55,440 nt of DNA, taken from positions 1 to 55,440 of the forward strand of contig JAZKBL010000025.1 in NCBI GenBank assembly GCA_040388665.1, written 5' to 3'. A model generated the notes under the pieces. The model saw only the letters and a list, made by a program, of their open reading frames with translations, searched no databases and was not told the DNA's origin. Shown here one piece after another: positions 45,399 to 55,119 of the stretch (position 1 is the first letter of the stretch; each line of letters opens with the position of its first letter). Made by a program: the position numbers and the translations under genes. This stretch comes from DAHVFY01 sp040388665 (GTDB lineage: Bacteria > Chlamydiota > Chlamydiia > Chlamydiales > Rhabdochlamydiaceae).

Positions 45399-46685
45399 TT
45401 AAGACCTATCATCAGAAAAACAGATTTCCAAAATTTTACGTTCCATGTGTGCAAAACATTTATTAGCTAAGATATTTGTCTTAGCAGTTAAACGCTCTTC
45501 AGCGATTAACACCCCTTTTTTTGCCCAATGCTGCACCAGATCAACATCCTCTCCGCTCACAATGAGTTGCTTATCAGTTAATCTACTAAATACATCGGAA
45601 GAGCTTTCATTTTTAAGCCAAGAACGTGTTTGAGTTATTTGCATCATTTCTTCAGGTAGAGCATCAAAAAGCTTATAAGAAGCATCTGGCACAGATCGAA
45701 GCTCCTGGCTACGAAAATATTGTATCATTTCATTTAAGTGATTCCCAATATAGCTAGCGTCATTGAACGCAATCATGCAGCAAGAGTTACTATCCGTCTG
45801 CCTTGGCTTACTAAAACCCAAAACCTTCGCTTCAGACAAATGATCACAAATAAATCTTGCAGTAACATCTAAATAAGACTTAGCCGTTCCACATGTATCC
45901 GTGATAATTACCTCTTGATCCGCTGTAATGAAAATAGGAACGGTATGATCCCCTCTTAGAGATTCACTGGCATCCATCTGCAAAAAGAAAAAACAATGGT
46001 CATGTTCTTTATTTTTCAACTCCCTCAGCTCCTTTTCTAGATCTTCAACACTATCGCATATCACATATTGAAGTGCTGAAGATAACTTACCAGATGATTT
46101 CCATGAATCTATCATCAAACGAGTCCCTTCAGGTTTCAGAATTCTTTGTACCTCAGAATCTCGAAAATTAATAAATTTAGTTATTTTTGGACATATTTTT
46201 GACAACAAAAACCAAGGTAAACAATAATATATTTGATGAAACTCATATTTGGCATTAAATAAACGTTGGGCCAAAAGCGCTTTTTCTTTGACGTCAGCAA
46301 CACTAAAAAATTTATTTAAAAACAGATCTGTCTTTGAGTGAATAGCGAACCCATCAAAAGATTCTTCTCTAACTGTAAGGGAATCGCTTTGATACTGATA
46401 TTTATCAACAACCCCTTGAACAAAACTTCTCTCTTCGGTATTAAGAGAAAGCTCTCTAATTTCTATATTTTGTATAAGAGATTTTAACTCATTAAATAAA
46501 ATTTCAATTCGATCCGATGTATACACATCTTTATAACTAAAATTTTTATTGCTTTGAAAATCTTGAACAAATTCTTTAGCAAAACTATTACTCACGAAAG
46601 ACACAAAACGACTATATTTAAATAATAAAGCCACATTATAACAATTATAAAATAAAAACACAAATAATATTAAATTAAAGAACAC
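45399..46685 (-). CDS. second CE-clan-like cysteine protease/acetyltransferase candidate
   Basis: A 428-residue protein starting at GTG with one N-terminal hydrophobic segment (about residues 4-22, FNLILFVFLFYNCYNVALLF), so probably membrane-anchored. Residues 228-310 hold His 247 (GDHTVPIF), Asp 263 (IITD), Gln 296 and Cys 302 (RQTDSNSCC). His-to-Asp is 16 and Gln-x5-Cys is exact, as in Ulp1-type proteases and the membrane-anchored chlamydial deubiquitinases. LPEEMMQITQTRSWL further on matches the first CE-like protein at 34647. It follows the ABC exporter gene by 5 bp. Activity is untested. Confidence 0.75.
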   Translation of the reverse strand: MFFNLILFVFLFYNCYNVALLFKYSRFVSFVSNSFAKEFVQDFQSNKNFSYKDVYTSDRIEILFNELKSLIQNIEIRELSLNTEERSFVQGVVDKYQYQSDSLTVREESFDGFAIHSKTDLFLNKFFSVADVKEKALLAQRLFNAKYEFHQIYYCLPWFLLSKICPKITKFINFRDSEVQRILKPEGTRLMIDSWKSSGKLSSALQYVICDSVEDLEKELRELKNKEHDHCFFFLQMDASESLRGDHTVPIFITADQEVIITDTCGTAKSYLDVTARFICDHLSEAKVLGFSKPRQTDSNSCCMIAFNDASYIGNHLNEMIQYFRSQELRSVPDASYKLFDALPEEMMQITQTRSWLKNESSSDVFSRLTDKQLIVSGEDVDLVQHWAKKGVLIAEERLTAKTNILANKCFAHMERKILEICFSDDRS

Positions 46686-46690
46686 AATCT

Positions 46691-48628
46691 TTAATATTCA
46701 ACTGATACCGTGTCTTTTTTCTTAGATGTGCGGTAGAGCATTTCCCACATCAAGCGGAAAGGCTCGCACGTTTGAAGAAGCTCGTCTCTAGAACCTTCAG
46801 CAATCTTCTCCCCCTTGTCGAGGTAAATGATTCTGTCTGCATGTTCAATAGTACCGAGTCTATGAGCAATAAGAATCTGCGTCACCTCACCATGAAGAGA
46901 TGCAATCGCATTTTTAATACGCGCTTCGCTCATCGCATCAAGGGAAGAGGTCGCTTCATCAAGAACAAGGATTGGAGCGTTCTTGACAAGGGCTCTAGCA
47001 ATAGCAAGCCTCTGCTGCTGTCCGCCAGAAAAGTTCTTTCCAGTTTCTGCAAGCATCGAATCATATTTCTCAGGAAGATCTGAAATGAACTCATCTGCAT
47101 GCGCTCTTTTAGCGGCATTTTCAATCTCTTCTCTAGAAAAATCCCGACCAAAAGCGATGTTAGCAGCAATCGTGTCGTAAAAAAGAAACGGTTTTTGCGA
47201 TACAAAAGCAATGTTTTCTCGAAGAGATTTCTGCGTATAAGCATCGATCGGTAAACCATCGACTCTGATCTGTCCCTGCTGCACCTCATAAAGACGGGGA
47301 AGAAGCTGAACAATGGTCGATTTTCCAGCACCGGTCGGCCCTACAATGGCGATCGTCTCTCCTTTTCGGACAGTGAAGCTAACATCTTTGAGTATCCACT
47401 CCCCTTGATAACGAAACCAGACGTGATCAAATTCGATCTTATCGTGAAAACCTTTAAGCTCAATTGCCCCTTCTTTATCATCAATGTGAGGCTTCAAATG
47501 AAGCACTTCAAACATTCGCTCTGCAGCAACGACACCTCTTTGGATGTTCGCATTCTCATCAGCAAATTTCTTAACAGGCTCATAGACGAGCTGAAGCAAC
47601 CCGCAAAACACAATGAGTTGGGAAAGAGACATACCAAGGGTATACAACCCAAAGATCACAACACTTGCAAGGCATAATGTTGTAATGGCATGAAGAATTG
47701 GACGCGTCAACAAACCATACTTTGCCGTCTTACTTTCTAAAACAGCCATCCGGTCGTTTTGCTCTTTGTATTTATTGAGAGAAAACATCTCCATAGCAAA
47801 GATTTTTACCGTCTGAACACCAGATAAAAAGTCGATAAGAACGGAGGTGAATTTTTCTTGATTTGTCTGTAGCTGACGAGAAATCCTTTTCACTCTGCGC
47901 GCAAGAAAAACAATCGGGTACACAATCAAAGGAAGACCTAAAAAGATCACCAAAGACAGCTGCCAGGATAAATAAAATAGAGCCAAAAGACACGTAACAA
48001 TCGTAAAAGGTGTTTGCAGGTAATTTGTCAAACATGAGTTGATCGAAGAGGAAATCTGTCCAGCATCACCGACCACTCTTGATGAGAGACTTCCAATGTT
48101 GTGCTCTTGATAAAAACTCATAGGAAGAGATTGGATATGTTCAAAATACTGCTGTCTCAAATCTCGACTGACACGGATTGCAAGCAATTGCGTTGTATAC
48201 CGGCTAGCGAACAGCCAAATGGCTTTAAATACGGCAACGCAGAGCAAAATAATGACAATTGCTTTGATGTTACCAAGTGAAAATTTTGTTTTTGCTTTGG
48301 CAATTGCCCATGACAATGGGTTAAGGTCTTTATGTTTACTAATAAAAGCTGCGGCACTCTCTTGCGTAATTGGGGTGTCTTGGCCGCCTGTGATTTCTCC
48401 CCAGCGTTCTTTAGCCGACTGAAAAGACACCTGTTCGCCGCCACGGAGGCTACCATCTTCTTTCTCTCCAAAAAGAGTGAAAAAATCAGCCCCATTCTTG
48501 GAAAGAACGCCAAGAGAAAACATCTCTAACTGACTTGCTACGGTAAGAGCAAAAAGAGTAAGAAAAGTAGTAACTAGTAGAGAAAAGTGCTTGCGATTGC
48601 GCAAAGCTGCTTTAAGAAGTAACTTCAT
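46691..48628 (-). CDS. msbA: ABC exporter, MsbA-like
   Basis: A 645-residue half-transporter with six membrane helices (about residues 15-390) and a C-terminal ATPase: Walker A GPTGAGKS, Q-loop FVSQKPF, signature FSGGQQQR, Walker B ILVLDEATSSLD. An unusually long first periplasmic loop (about residues 40-110) separates helices 1 and 2. It probably flips lipid A or lipids across the inner membrane. It lies 15 bp after accA on the minus strand, like CT264/CT265 in C. trachomatis as I recall. Confidence 0.88.
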   Translation of the reverse strand: MKLLLKAALRNRKHFSLLVTTFLTLFALTVASQLEMFSLGVLSKNGADFFTLFGEKEDGSLRGGEQVSFQSAKERWGEITGGQDTPITQESAAAFISKHKDLNPLSWAIAKAKTKFSLGNIKAIVIILLCVAVFKAIWLFASRYTTQLLAIRVSRDLRQQYFEHIQSLPMSFYQEHNIGSLSSRVVGDAGQISSSINSCLTNYLQTPFTIVTCLLALFYLSWQLSLVIFLGLPLIVYPIVFLARRVKRISRQLQTNQEKFTSVLIDFLSGVQTVKIFAMEMFSLNKYKEQNDRMAVLESKTAKYGLLTRPILHAITTLCLASVVIFGLYTLGMSLSQLIVFCGLLQLVYEPVKKFADENANIQRGVVAAERMFEVLHLKPHIDDKEGAIELKGFHDKIEFDHVWFRYQGEWILKDVSFTVRKGETIAIVGPTGAGKSTIVQLLPRLYEVQQGQIRVDGLPIDAYTQKSLRENIAFVSQKPFLFYDTIAANIAFGRDFSREEIENAAKRAHADEFISDLPEKYDSMLAETGKNFSGGQQQRLAIARALVKNAPILVLDEATSSLDAMSEARIKNAIASLHGEVTQILIAHRLGTIEHADRIIYLDKGEKIAEGSRDELLQTCEPFRLMWEMLYRTSKKKDTVSVEY

Positions 48629-48643
48629 AGTGAGCTGATTCTA

Positions 48644-49612
48644 CTAAATAGAAGAGTTCTCTTCTACCGCAAACTTGCCCATTCTGCGAAATTTTTGATA
48701 CCGCTGCTCAATAAGAACCTCTGGAGGGATTTCCTTTAGAGCATTCCACTGCGTTGCGATATATTCTTTTACATTTTTATACATCTCTTGAGGATCATGA
48801 TGAGCGCCGCCAAGAGGCTCCTCAATCAAATGATCAATCACATCAAGCTGTAAAAGAAATTCTGCGTGCATCTTAAGTGCTGCTGCAGCAGTCTCTTTTT
48901 TGCTCGTATCTTTCCATAAAATAGAAGAACATGCTTCAGGAGAAATCACAGAATAATAAGCATGCTCGAGCATACCCACAACATCTCCAACCCCCATGCC
49001 AAGCGCTCCCCCAGAACATCCTTCTCCAACAAGTAAAACAATAATTGGCGTAGGAAGACGCGCCATCTCCCAAAGATTCTGAGCAATCGCCCATCCCTGC
49101 CCGCGCTCTTCCGCATCAAGCCCCGGGTAAGCGCCCGGTGTATCAAGAAGAGATAGAACAGGTAATTTAAATTTGGCAGCAAGCCGCATACAACGCATCG
49201 CTTTTCTATAACCTTCTGGATAAGGCATACCAAAATTGCGATAAAGGCGAGACTCAGTATCACACCCCTTTTCCTGGGCGATCACCATGAATTTCACGCC
49301 TTTAATTTTCGCAAGACCACAAATGATCGCGTGGTCATCACGAAAAAGACGATCGCCATGAATTTCAATAAAATTTTCACATATATTTTTGATATAATCG
49401 ATAGAACGAGGTCGTGCAGGATGACGACAAATAGCAACACGCTCCCATGGAGAAAGGCGGGAGTATACTTTTGTCTTTAGCTGCTCTAATTTTTTTTCTA
49501 ACTTTTGCAGCTCTTCTTCAGACCACATAGAGTTATTTTTATTTTGATCTTTCACTAAAGCAATTGTTTTCTCATACTCTAAAATTTGCTTTTCATGAGC
49601 TAGCATGTTCAT
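48644..49612 (-). CDS. accA: acetyl-CoA carboxylase carboxyltransferase alpha subunit
   Basis: AccA with AccD transfers the carboxyl group from biotin to acetyl-CoA, giving the malonyl-CoA used by FabD. The 322 residues include the N-terminal helical segment, ARPRSIDYI, LDTPGAYPGLDAEERGQ and the oxyanion-loop region GEGCSGGALGMG. Length is normal. Its start codon is one base from the stop of the L,D-transpeptidase gene upstream. Confidence 0.95.
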   Translation of the reverse strand: MNMLAHEKQILEYEKTIALVKDQNKNNSMWSEEELQKLEKKLEQLKTKVYSRLSPWERVAICRHPARPRSIDYIKNICENFIEIHGDRLFRDDHAIICGLAKIKGVKFMVIAQEKGCDTESRLYRNFGMPYPEGYRKAMRCMRLAAKFKLPVLSLLDTPGAYPGLDAEERGQGWAIAQNLWEMARLPTPIIVLLVGEGCSGGALGMGVGDVVGMLEHAYYSVISPEACSSILWKDTSKKETAAAALKMHAEFLLQLDVIDHLIEEPLGGAHHDPQEMYKNVKEYIATQWNALKEIPPEVLIEQRYQKFRRMGKFAVEENSSI

Positions 49613-49613
49613 C

Positions 49614-50720
49614 CTATCTTGTTGGGCTTGCTATTTCCTTACCGGGAAGCATGGCCTCGTGAAAATCTTTTACAATAAGAACAAACGTCGGCTTTGTAAT
49701 CACAATTGCAAAAAGTTCTTCCATATCTTCCCAAGCGAGCCGAATACATCCGTCACCATCATATTTACCAATACAGTCCCGATTTTCTACAATCTGGCCT
49801 GCTTGATCAATCATGCATGGCACGCCATGAATTCCGTAGCCTTTAGCTGATGCCGTAGCCCCTTCCAACTCTTGATCAAACGGGACCCATCTCGTGCCGA
49901 AAACCTGGATCATCTCTATAGTTTGATCTTGAAAATACCCCATGACACCTGGCTTATAGACAGCGGTCTTACTGCCAAGAGAGTATTTACCAAGAGGAGT
50001 CAAGCAACCGGAAGGGCTTGCCCCATCAATCCGACCAAGGCTCACTTTGTAGGTCTTCAATAATACCCTCTCTTGGGTATCAAGATCAACATAATAAAAG
50101 CCCATTTTGCGTAAAGAAACGTCAATTAAAAGATAAAAGTTGATGTTTTTATCCTTTTTAAAGACATTAAAACGACTTCCATTAGAAACTTTTTGACTAA
50201 AGTAATCAGCCTTACCGTTCAAGCTCCGCGCAATAAAATGGCGCGACGTTCCATAATAAGATGCATAATCTGCCACCCACGCAGGACGCCCTTTTATCCA
50301 AGGCACAGAACTTGCATACGTAATCGTCTCTACAATCGGCAATTTCATCGGCCCTGTTGTGAACAGCGCTTGAATTCTATCGATATTTGGAAAATCATCT
50401 AAAGATGCTGGTGCATTTTCTGCAGGCGCACTTGGCGGCATCGAAGGAGGCGGTGGCGGCGGTGGTGGTGGTTTAACAGGCGGCGGCGGCGGAATTGGAT
50501 GTGGTGGAAGTGCCGGCGTTTCTGGTCTTACATAAATAGGCTTTGACATCGCCTGCGATTCTGCATTTGTTTTTGTCTCTTGCAAAACAACTTTTTTGTT
50601 TTCTCCCGACCCTTTTTTTAATATGGCCGAAACTCCGATCACACCAAATATAGCGATCGTTCCAATAGTTACAACTTTAGCTAATGACAAAATCCACCTC
50701 CATGTGCAGCGTCCCCGCAT
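49614..50720 (-). CDS. L,D-transpeptidase (YkuD) with Pro-rich linker
   Basis: About 368 residues from ATG 50718-50720, preceded by AAGGA; the open frame runs 40 codons further but those codons lack protein character. An N-terminal membrane helix (WILSLAKVVTIGTIAIFGVI) anchors it. A poly-Pro stretch (about residues 75-105) spans the periplasm, and the YkuD domain follows with GIHGVPC and GDGCIRL, Cys about 325 being catalytic. Such enzymes cross-link peptidoglycan 3-3 or attach proteins to it. That fits environmental chlamydiae, which make a thin or septal peptidoglycan. Confidence 0.85.
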   Translation of the reverse strand: MRGRCTWRWILSLAKVVTIGTIAIFGVIGVSAILKKGSGENKKVVLQETKTNAESQAMSKPIYVRPETPALPPHPIPPPPPVKPPPPPPPPPSMPPSAPAENAPASLDDFPNIDRIQALFTTGPMKLPIVETITYASSVPWIKGRPAWVADYASYYGTSRHFIARSLNGKADYFSQKVSNGSRFNVFKKDKNINFYLLIDVSLRKMGFYYVDLDTQERVLLKTYKVSLGRIDGASPSGCLTPLGKYSLGSKTAVYKPGVMGYFQDQTIEMIQVFGTRWVPFDQELEGATASAKGYGIHGVPCMIDQAGQIVENRDCIGKYDGDGCIRLAWEDMEELFAIVITKPTFVLIVKDFHEAMLPGKEIASPTR

Positions 50721-50940
50721 TATCCTTAAACTCTCTATATTTTTCAAACGGATACACACCCTCAAGAAAAGCGTTTCACGCCTACAGATCTCTTTCAAGC
50801 AAAAACTGGCCATAAAATTAATAAAAAAAATCTTGCTCAAAACATCTTTTGTATTTTACTGTTTAAAGAATATTCATGATGTTCCTTAACACCAGCTAGA
50901 ACTCTTTTCGGTGCTAGCACAAAAACAGAGAGGCTATAAA

Positions 50941-52861
50941 ATGACAAAGACTCAATCAACTCGTTCGGGTAAACCTTTTGCCGTTTACTTCTTGTCTTGT
51001 CTTTTTGCATTTTTTTCTGTGCACCTTAACGGCGCAATTATCAATGTCCCTGCAGACTCCCCAACCATTCAAGGCGCAGTCAATATGGCCGCAGCAAGTG
51101 GAGATACCATCCAGATAGCCGCAGGCACATATATAGAAGAGGTTCAAGTCATTAATAAGAGCCTAACAATTATAGGCGCTGGTGAAAATAGCACGATCAT
51201 TCAATCACCAGGTCCTCTGACACACCTTACCCAAAGCTTCAACTTTGGATCTAATTATTGGTGCGTACTCATGGTTGATAATCAAGCCGCTCCAACAAAC
51301 TGTAAATATCAGTAACTTGACAGTCGATGGAGATAGCCAACAGGATACAAGTATTGCCCCCATTTATGGAAACTCTGATAGATTCTTTGCAATCGGCTAC
51401 CATAACGCTAACGGAACTGTCCAAAACGTTCACACAACAAATACGCGGCAGACTATGAATTTTAATGAACTCGCAGGTGGCGGCATCATCAATGCTTCTA
51501 ATACTGGAACTGTTACTTTTAACGTTACAAACTGCCTTGTCGATTTTTATCAAAGATTAGGAATTGATTGTCGAGGATCTGCCCTCACAGCCAATATTTC
51601 AAATAGCACAGTCAATCGAGGCTACGTCCTGACTCCTAATACCTCAACAGCCACTCCAAACGGCATCCAATTTAGTGGCTCAGCAACAGGGACCATCGCC
51701 AACAACATTGTCTCAAACAACATTGCGACCGTTGTAGGTGCTGCATCATCAGGAATCATCCCATTTGGCGCAGGACCTAATCTTATCATCTCCGGAAACA
51801 CTATCGAAAATAATGACGTTGGAATTGCTGCTATACAAAATGGCAATAACCTTACCATCCAAAATAACTCAATCTTGTTTACAACAACCCCTGGAGTAAA
51901 TCCTGATGAAGGTATTCTCATACAGGATACAAACGGTCTTACAATAATAACTTCCAACACCATGCACAACATCCCCGATGTTAACATGGAACTCGACTCA
52001 AGCACCGACCAACCCTTTCAGTTATCTGACAACACTTTTATAGGCAGCCAAGTAGGACTACTTGTCAATGGAAATACAACTGCAGGCCCTATCGTAACAA
52101 TGCATAATGACGCGTTTATAGCCACCATCGGATATTACATTGAAGAATTCAACGCTCCAAATCCTATGTGGCCATCTACCGCTACAGTTTCTTTTGATGG
52201 CCTTCGTTCAGGCCACATCACAATGTTTGAATACAATCAAATCCAAGCAAAATTGTTTGGAAAGCTTCAAGATGGCGCCCTTGGTCTTATCCTGGACTAT
52301 ATCACTCCCATCCCTCCTCTTCTTTTCAACGTAAATCCAACTTCTGGCCCAAGTACTGGAGGAAACACCGTAACCATCATGGGAACAAGCTTTATTAGCA
52401 GCAACACTCAAGTCTTTTTTGGTTCCACCCCTGCAACCAACATCGTTATCGTCTCTGATATGGAACTAACAGTAACAGCACCTCCAGGCACTGGCACAGT
52501 TGATGTCACTGTGATGACACCCTTTGGAACAACACCCATCGTATCCCCTGATCAATATACCTATGTAATGGTAGCCCCACTTCCTCCTTCCAACTTCATC
52601 GGTGTCGTGAAAAAAAACAAGTTCCTCAATGAAACTCAGTACATCCTAAAATCACACTGGGATGCAAGCCCTTCACCAGACGTTGTCCTTTATAGGATTT
52701 ATAAAGGCAAAAATGTGATTGATGAGATCTTCGTAGGATCCCCACTTGTTTTTAAAACTTGCCTTAATTCAGAAGAAGCTGCTACAAAGTATAAAGTTGC
52801 CGCTGTTAACTCGCACGGCCTAGAAAGCAATCTAGTTTCTATTAGGATAGTAAATGACTAA
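50941..52861 (+). pseudogene. secreted beta-helix / TIG / FN3 protein with a one-base frameshift
   Basis: The first frame (50941-51315) starts MTKTQSTRSG, has a signal peptide and begins a right-handed beta-helix (PTIQGAVNMAAASGDTIQIAAGTY). It stops early. The second frame, open from 51245 to 52861, continues the helix (NISNLTVDGD, IQNNSILFT), then has an IPT/TIG domain (NPTSGPSTGGNTVTIMG) and an FN3-like C-terminus. Removing one A from AAA at 51297-51299 joins them as AAPTTVNISNLT. About 640 residues if repaired. It is probably a surface adhesin-type protein. Whether the shift is real is unknown. Confidence 0.8.
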
Positions 52862-53426
52862 AGGTACTCGGAAAGTATTTTTTCCTCTTTTATTGTTAAT
52901 GAATACTCAACCGCTTCTTGCGGAACTAAAAAGCAGCGTAGAATTTCGCTCCGCTGCTTTTTTTCACACTTCAGAGCGATTTAGAGAAATTTACGGCACT
53001 GTAGGTGCAAGTTATCAGCTGGAAGGATCTACTAAATTATGCAGCCACTTTGATGGATGGGCTAACGTCGATTGGTTCTCTCAGCACGGCAAATCTATCG
53101 GTTTACATGATCCAACAAAAATCAGCATTTTTAATATGAGTCTAGGAATCAAATATCCCTACCAATTCCATAAACACTTTGCAGCCTACATTGGAATTGG
53201 ACCTAGCCTTGCACGAGTCTGGTTAACAAACAAATCCCCTTTTGGCGAACAAAACATTTCACAATGGACAGTGGGCGGCGTTTTAAAAACAGGCCTTGAC
53301 TGCTACATTAACAAGTACCTATTCATCGACATCTTCGCGGACTACCTCTATCAACCCTGCAATTATAAAACATCCGTTGATCTTGGCGGACTCAAACTAG
53401 GCGCTGGAATAGGATCTAGGTTCTAG
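52854..53426 (+). CDS. small outer-membrane beta-barrel protein
   Basis: A 190-residue precursor with a signal peptide (about residues 1-23, ending PLLA). About eight amphipathic strands rich in Tyr, Phe and Gly follow, and it ends GIGSRF with a terminal Phe for BamA recognition. It resembles small opacity or OmpW-type barrels. It overlaps the beta-helix gene by 8 bp, so the two are probably co-expressed surface proteins. Confidence 0.75.
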   Translation: MTKGTRKVFFPLLLLMNTQPLLAELKSSVEFRSAAFFHTSERFREIYGTVGASYQLEGSTKLCSHFDGWANVDWFSQHGKSIGLHDPTKISIFNMSLGIKYPYQFHKHFAAYIGIGPSLARVWLTNKSPFGEQNISQWTVGGVLKTGLDCYINKYLFIDIFADYLYQPCNYKTSVDLGGLKLGAGIGSRF

Positions 53427-53436
53427 GCAACATTGG

Positions 53437-53841
53437 CTAAAAAGCCCGCAGCTTATTTAGCATTCGCTTAAAATTAAGCTTTTTCAATTTTCCAGATGGA
53501 TCTTGAACTTCTAACCTAGACCATTCGGCAGGAGTTGCGTTATCGATCCAATTGTGTAAATTTTTCTGAAGAGTCTCAAACCATTTAGGATGCAGCTTTA
53601 CCAGTATATTGAACTCAATAACAGCCTGCTCTGAAAAGCCTCCAAGTTGTGTAGCTACATACCAGATTCCATAAAGATCTTTGAGCGTCTTAGAAGGGCT
53701 CTTTCGTTTTGTAAAAGTAAGACTCTTGTGGAACATCCAAGCCCCAGGAGAAACAACCTTCCCTATTTCACTTGAATAAGTTTGAAACCCCATAGTTTTC
53801 TCCAAACTCAAGGTCAAATAACTTAGAGGCTGGGCAGTCAC
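53437..53841 (-). pseudogene. nucleotidyltransferase-fold protein, N-terminally truncated
   Basis: The 134 residues begin AQPLSYLTLSLEKT and include VVSPGAWMFHK and KDLYGIWYVATQ. This looks like the C-terminal half of GSU2403-type nucleotidyltransferase-fold proteins; the catalytic GS...DxD half is missing. The frame begins at GTG exactly at the junction with the Rhs fragment on the other strand, so the N-terminus was probably lost when the two segments were joined. The assignment is from memory and moderate. Confidence 0.5.
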
Positions 53842-54584
53842 ACCGCCGCCTCTCCAAAACCACCTACATCGCTAACGATGCCACAACACTCCTTTTCCTC
53901 TACGATGGACAAAACGAAATCGGTGCCGCTACTTCCGACGGAGCCTTAACCGAACTTCGCATCCTCGGCCACAGCCACGGAGCAGAAATCTCCGCCGCCA
54001 TCGCCATCGAACTGAACGGCACCCTCTACGCTCCGATCCACGATCTCTTCGGCAACCTCACCCACCTCATCGACACCACCGGCACAATAGCTTCCCACCA
54101 GCACTACACTTCCTTCGGCGAACCCCTCAACAGAACCCTCTTACCCAGCCTCTATCCCTGTCTCTGCCCCTGGGGCTACTCCTCCAAACGCACCGACCCC
54201 GAAACCAACCTCGTCTACTTCGGCAGACGCTACTACGACCCTACCCACGGCAGGTGGCTCACTCCTGACCCCTCCGAACTCACCGATGGCCTCAACCTCT
54301 ATCAATACCTGTTCAACAATCCACTGACTTCTCATGATCTTTATGGGCTTTTTGCAGGGGAGCCTTATCAATTCACAAAAGATGTCTGTATCAACGCACT
54401 TACAAGCCCCTTGTTTCAAGGTTCAATACAAGCCTGCGCTGGATTTACTGAAGCTTGTATCGGTGGCACTATGACATTTGCAACAGGCGGAGCTGGAGCT
54501 TCCCTCGGATGGTTCATCATGACTCACGGCATTGATCAGTTTTTAGAAGGAGTTCAAACTGCTATAATAAGCTATAATGAATGA
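53841..54584 (+). pseudogene. orphan Rhs core end plus tip
   Basis: An open frame without a start codon. It begins HRRLSKTTYIAND, matching HRRLAKTFYI of the large Rhs protein. It runs through LFLYDGQNEIG, LYAPIHDLFGN, YFGRRYYDP, WLTPDPSELTDGLNLYQYLFNNP and LYGLF, then has a short tip with Gly/Ala-rich segments and ends at TGA 54582-54584. Third codon positions are strikingly C-rich up to about 54320, unlike the rest of the window, then turn AT-rich in the tip. It is a 5'-truncated Rhs remnant of separate origin from the complete gene. Confidence 0.85.
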
Positions 54585-55060
54585 TTTTGCTCATAATAAA
54601 TCTTTCAGGTGCAAGCCAAGGCATTTCTCTAGTTAACGACTATCAGGAAAACTCCAGTCTTCAATGGAACTGGGCTATGGAAAGTCTCAAAAAATTCCCG
54701 TTTAATGAAAATGATAAGGTTCTTGATGTTGGCTGTGGCGACGGAAAAATTACTGCGTTGATTGCAAAGCAAGTCACTCACGGCATTGTCATTGGATTTG
54801 ATATCTCAGAAAAAATGCTCGCGCATGCTTCCGCCAATTTCTCATCCGATAACTTGTTGTTCGTTCAAGGAAATGCCACATCAATCCCCTTTAAAAAACA
54901 GTTTGATAAGCTTGTCTCCTTTTGCACCCTTCACTGGGTCCTTAAACAAGAACAAGCACTACAATCTTTCCGATCTTCAACCACTATAGGGTTAGAACTT
55001 GGGTCTTTAGTTGCCGGAGGTTATGGCGCTGTAAAAGGGGTTTTGGGGCTAACAAATTAG
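54581..55060 (+). pseudogene. truncated class I SAM methyltransferase fused to Rhs-tip sequence
   Basis: The ATG overlaps the Rhs remnant stop (ATGA). Residues 1-130 are the N-terminal part of a small-molecule methyltransferase: VLDVGCGDGKIT (motif I), GFDISEKML, and FDKLVSFCTLHWV. At about 54972 the sequence switches abruptly to TTIGLELGSLVAGGYGAVKG, which looks like the pre-toxin region of an Rhs tip. The rest of the methyltransferase is missing, so it is probably inactive. Confidence 0.65.
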
Positions 55061-55119
55061 CTAGAATGCCCTCTAAGCTATTAGAAGTAGGGCGCGTGAT
55101 ACATGGAAAATTAAACTAA
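54973..55119 (+). pseudogene. displaced Rhs/polymorphic-toxin tip remnant
   Basis: The tail starting GLELGSLVAGGYGAVKGV is interrupted by a stop at 55058-55060. A neighbouring frame continues KLARMPSKLLEVGRVIHGKLN and ends TAA 55117-55119. One extra A near 55055 would join the two. The text is typical of the C-terminal part of Rhs-associated toxins as I recall them. Its stop overlaps the next start (TAATG). Confidence 0.5.

Noticed and set aside
46930..47331. Second coding frame within the ABC exporter
   Set aside because: It is a shadow of the conserved ATPase domain, with low-complexity Leu/Arg content and no ribosome site.
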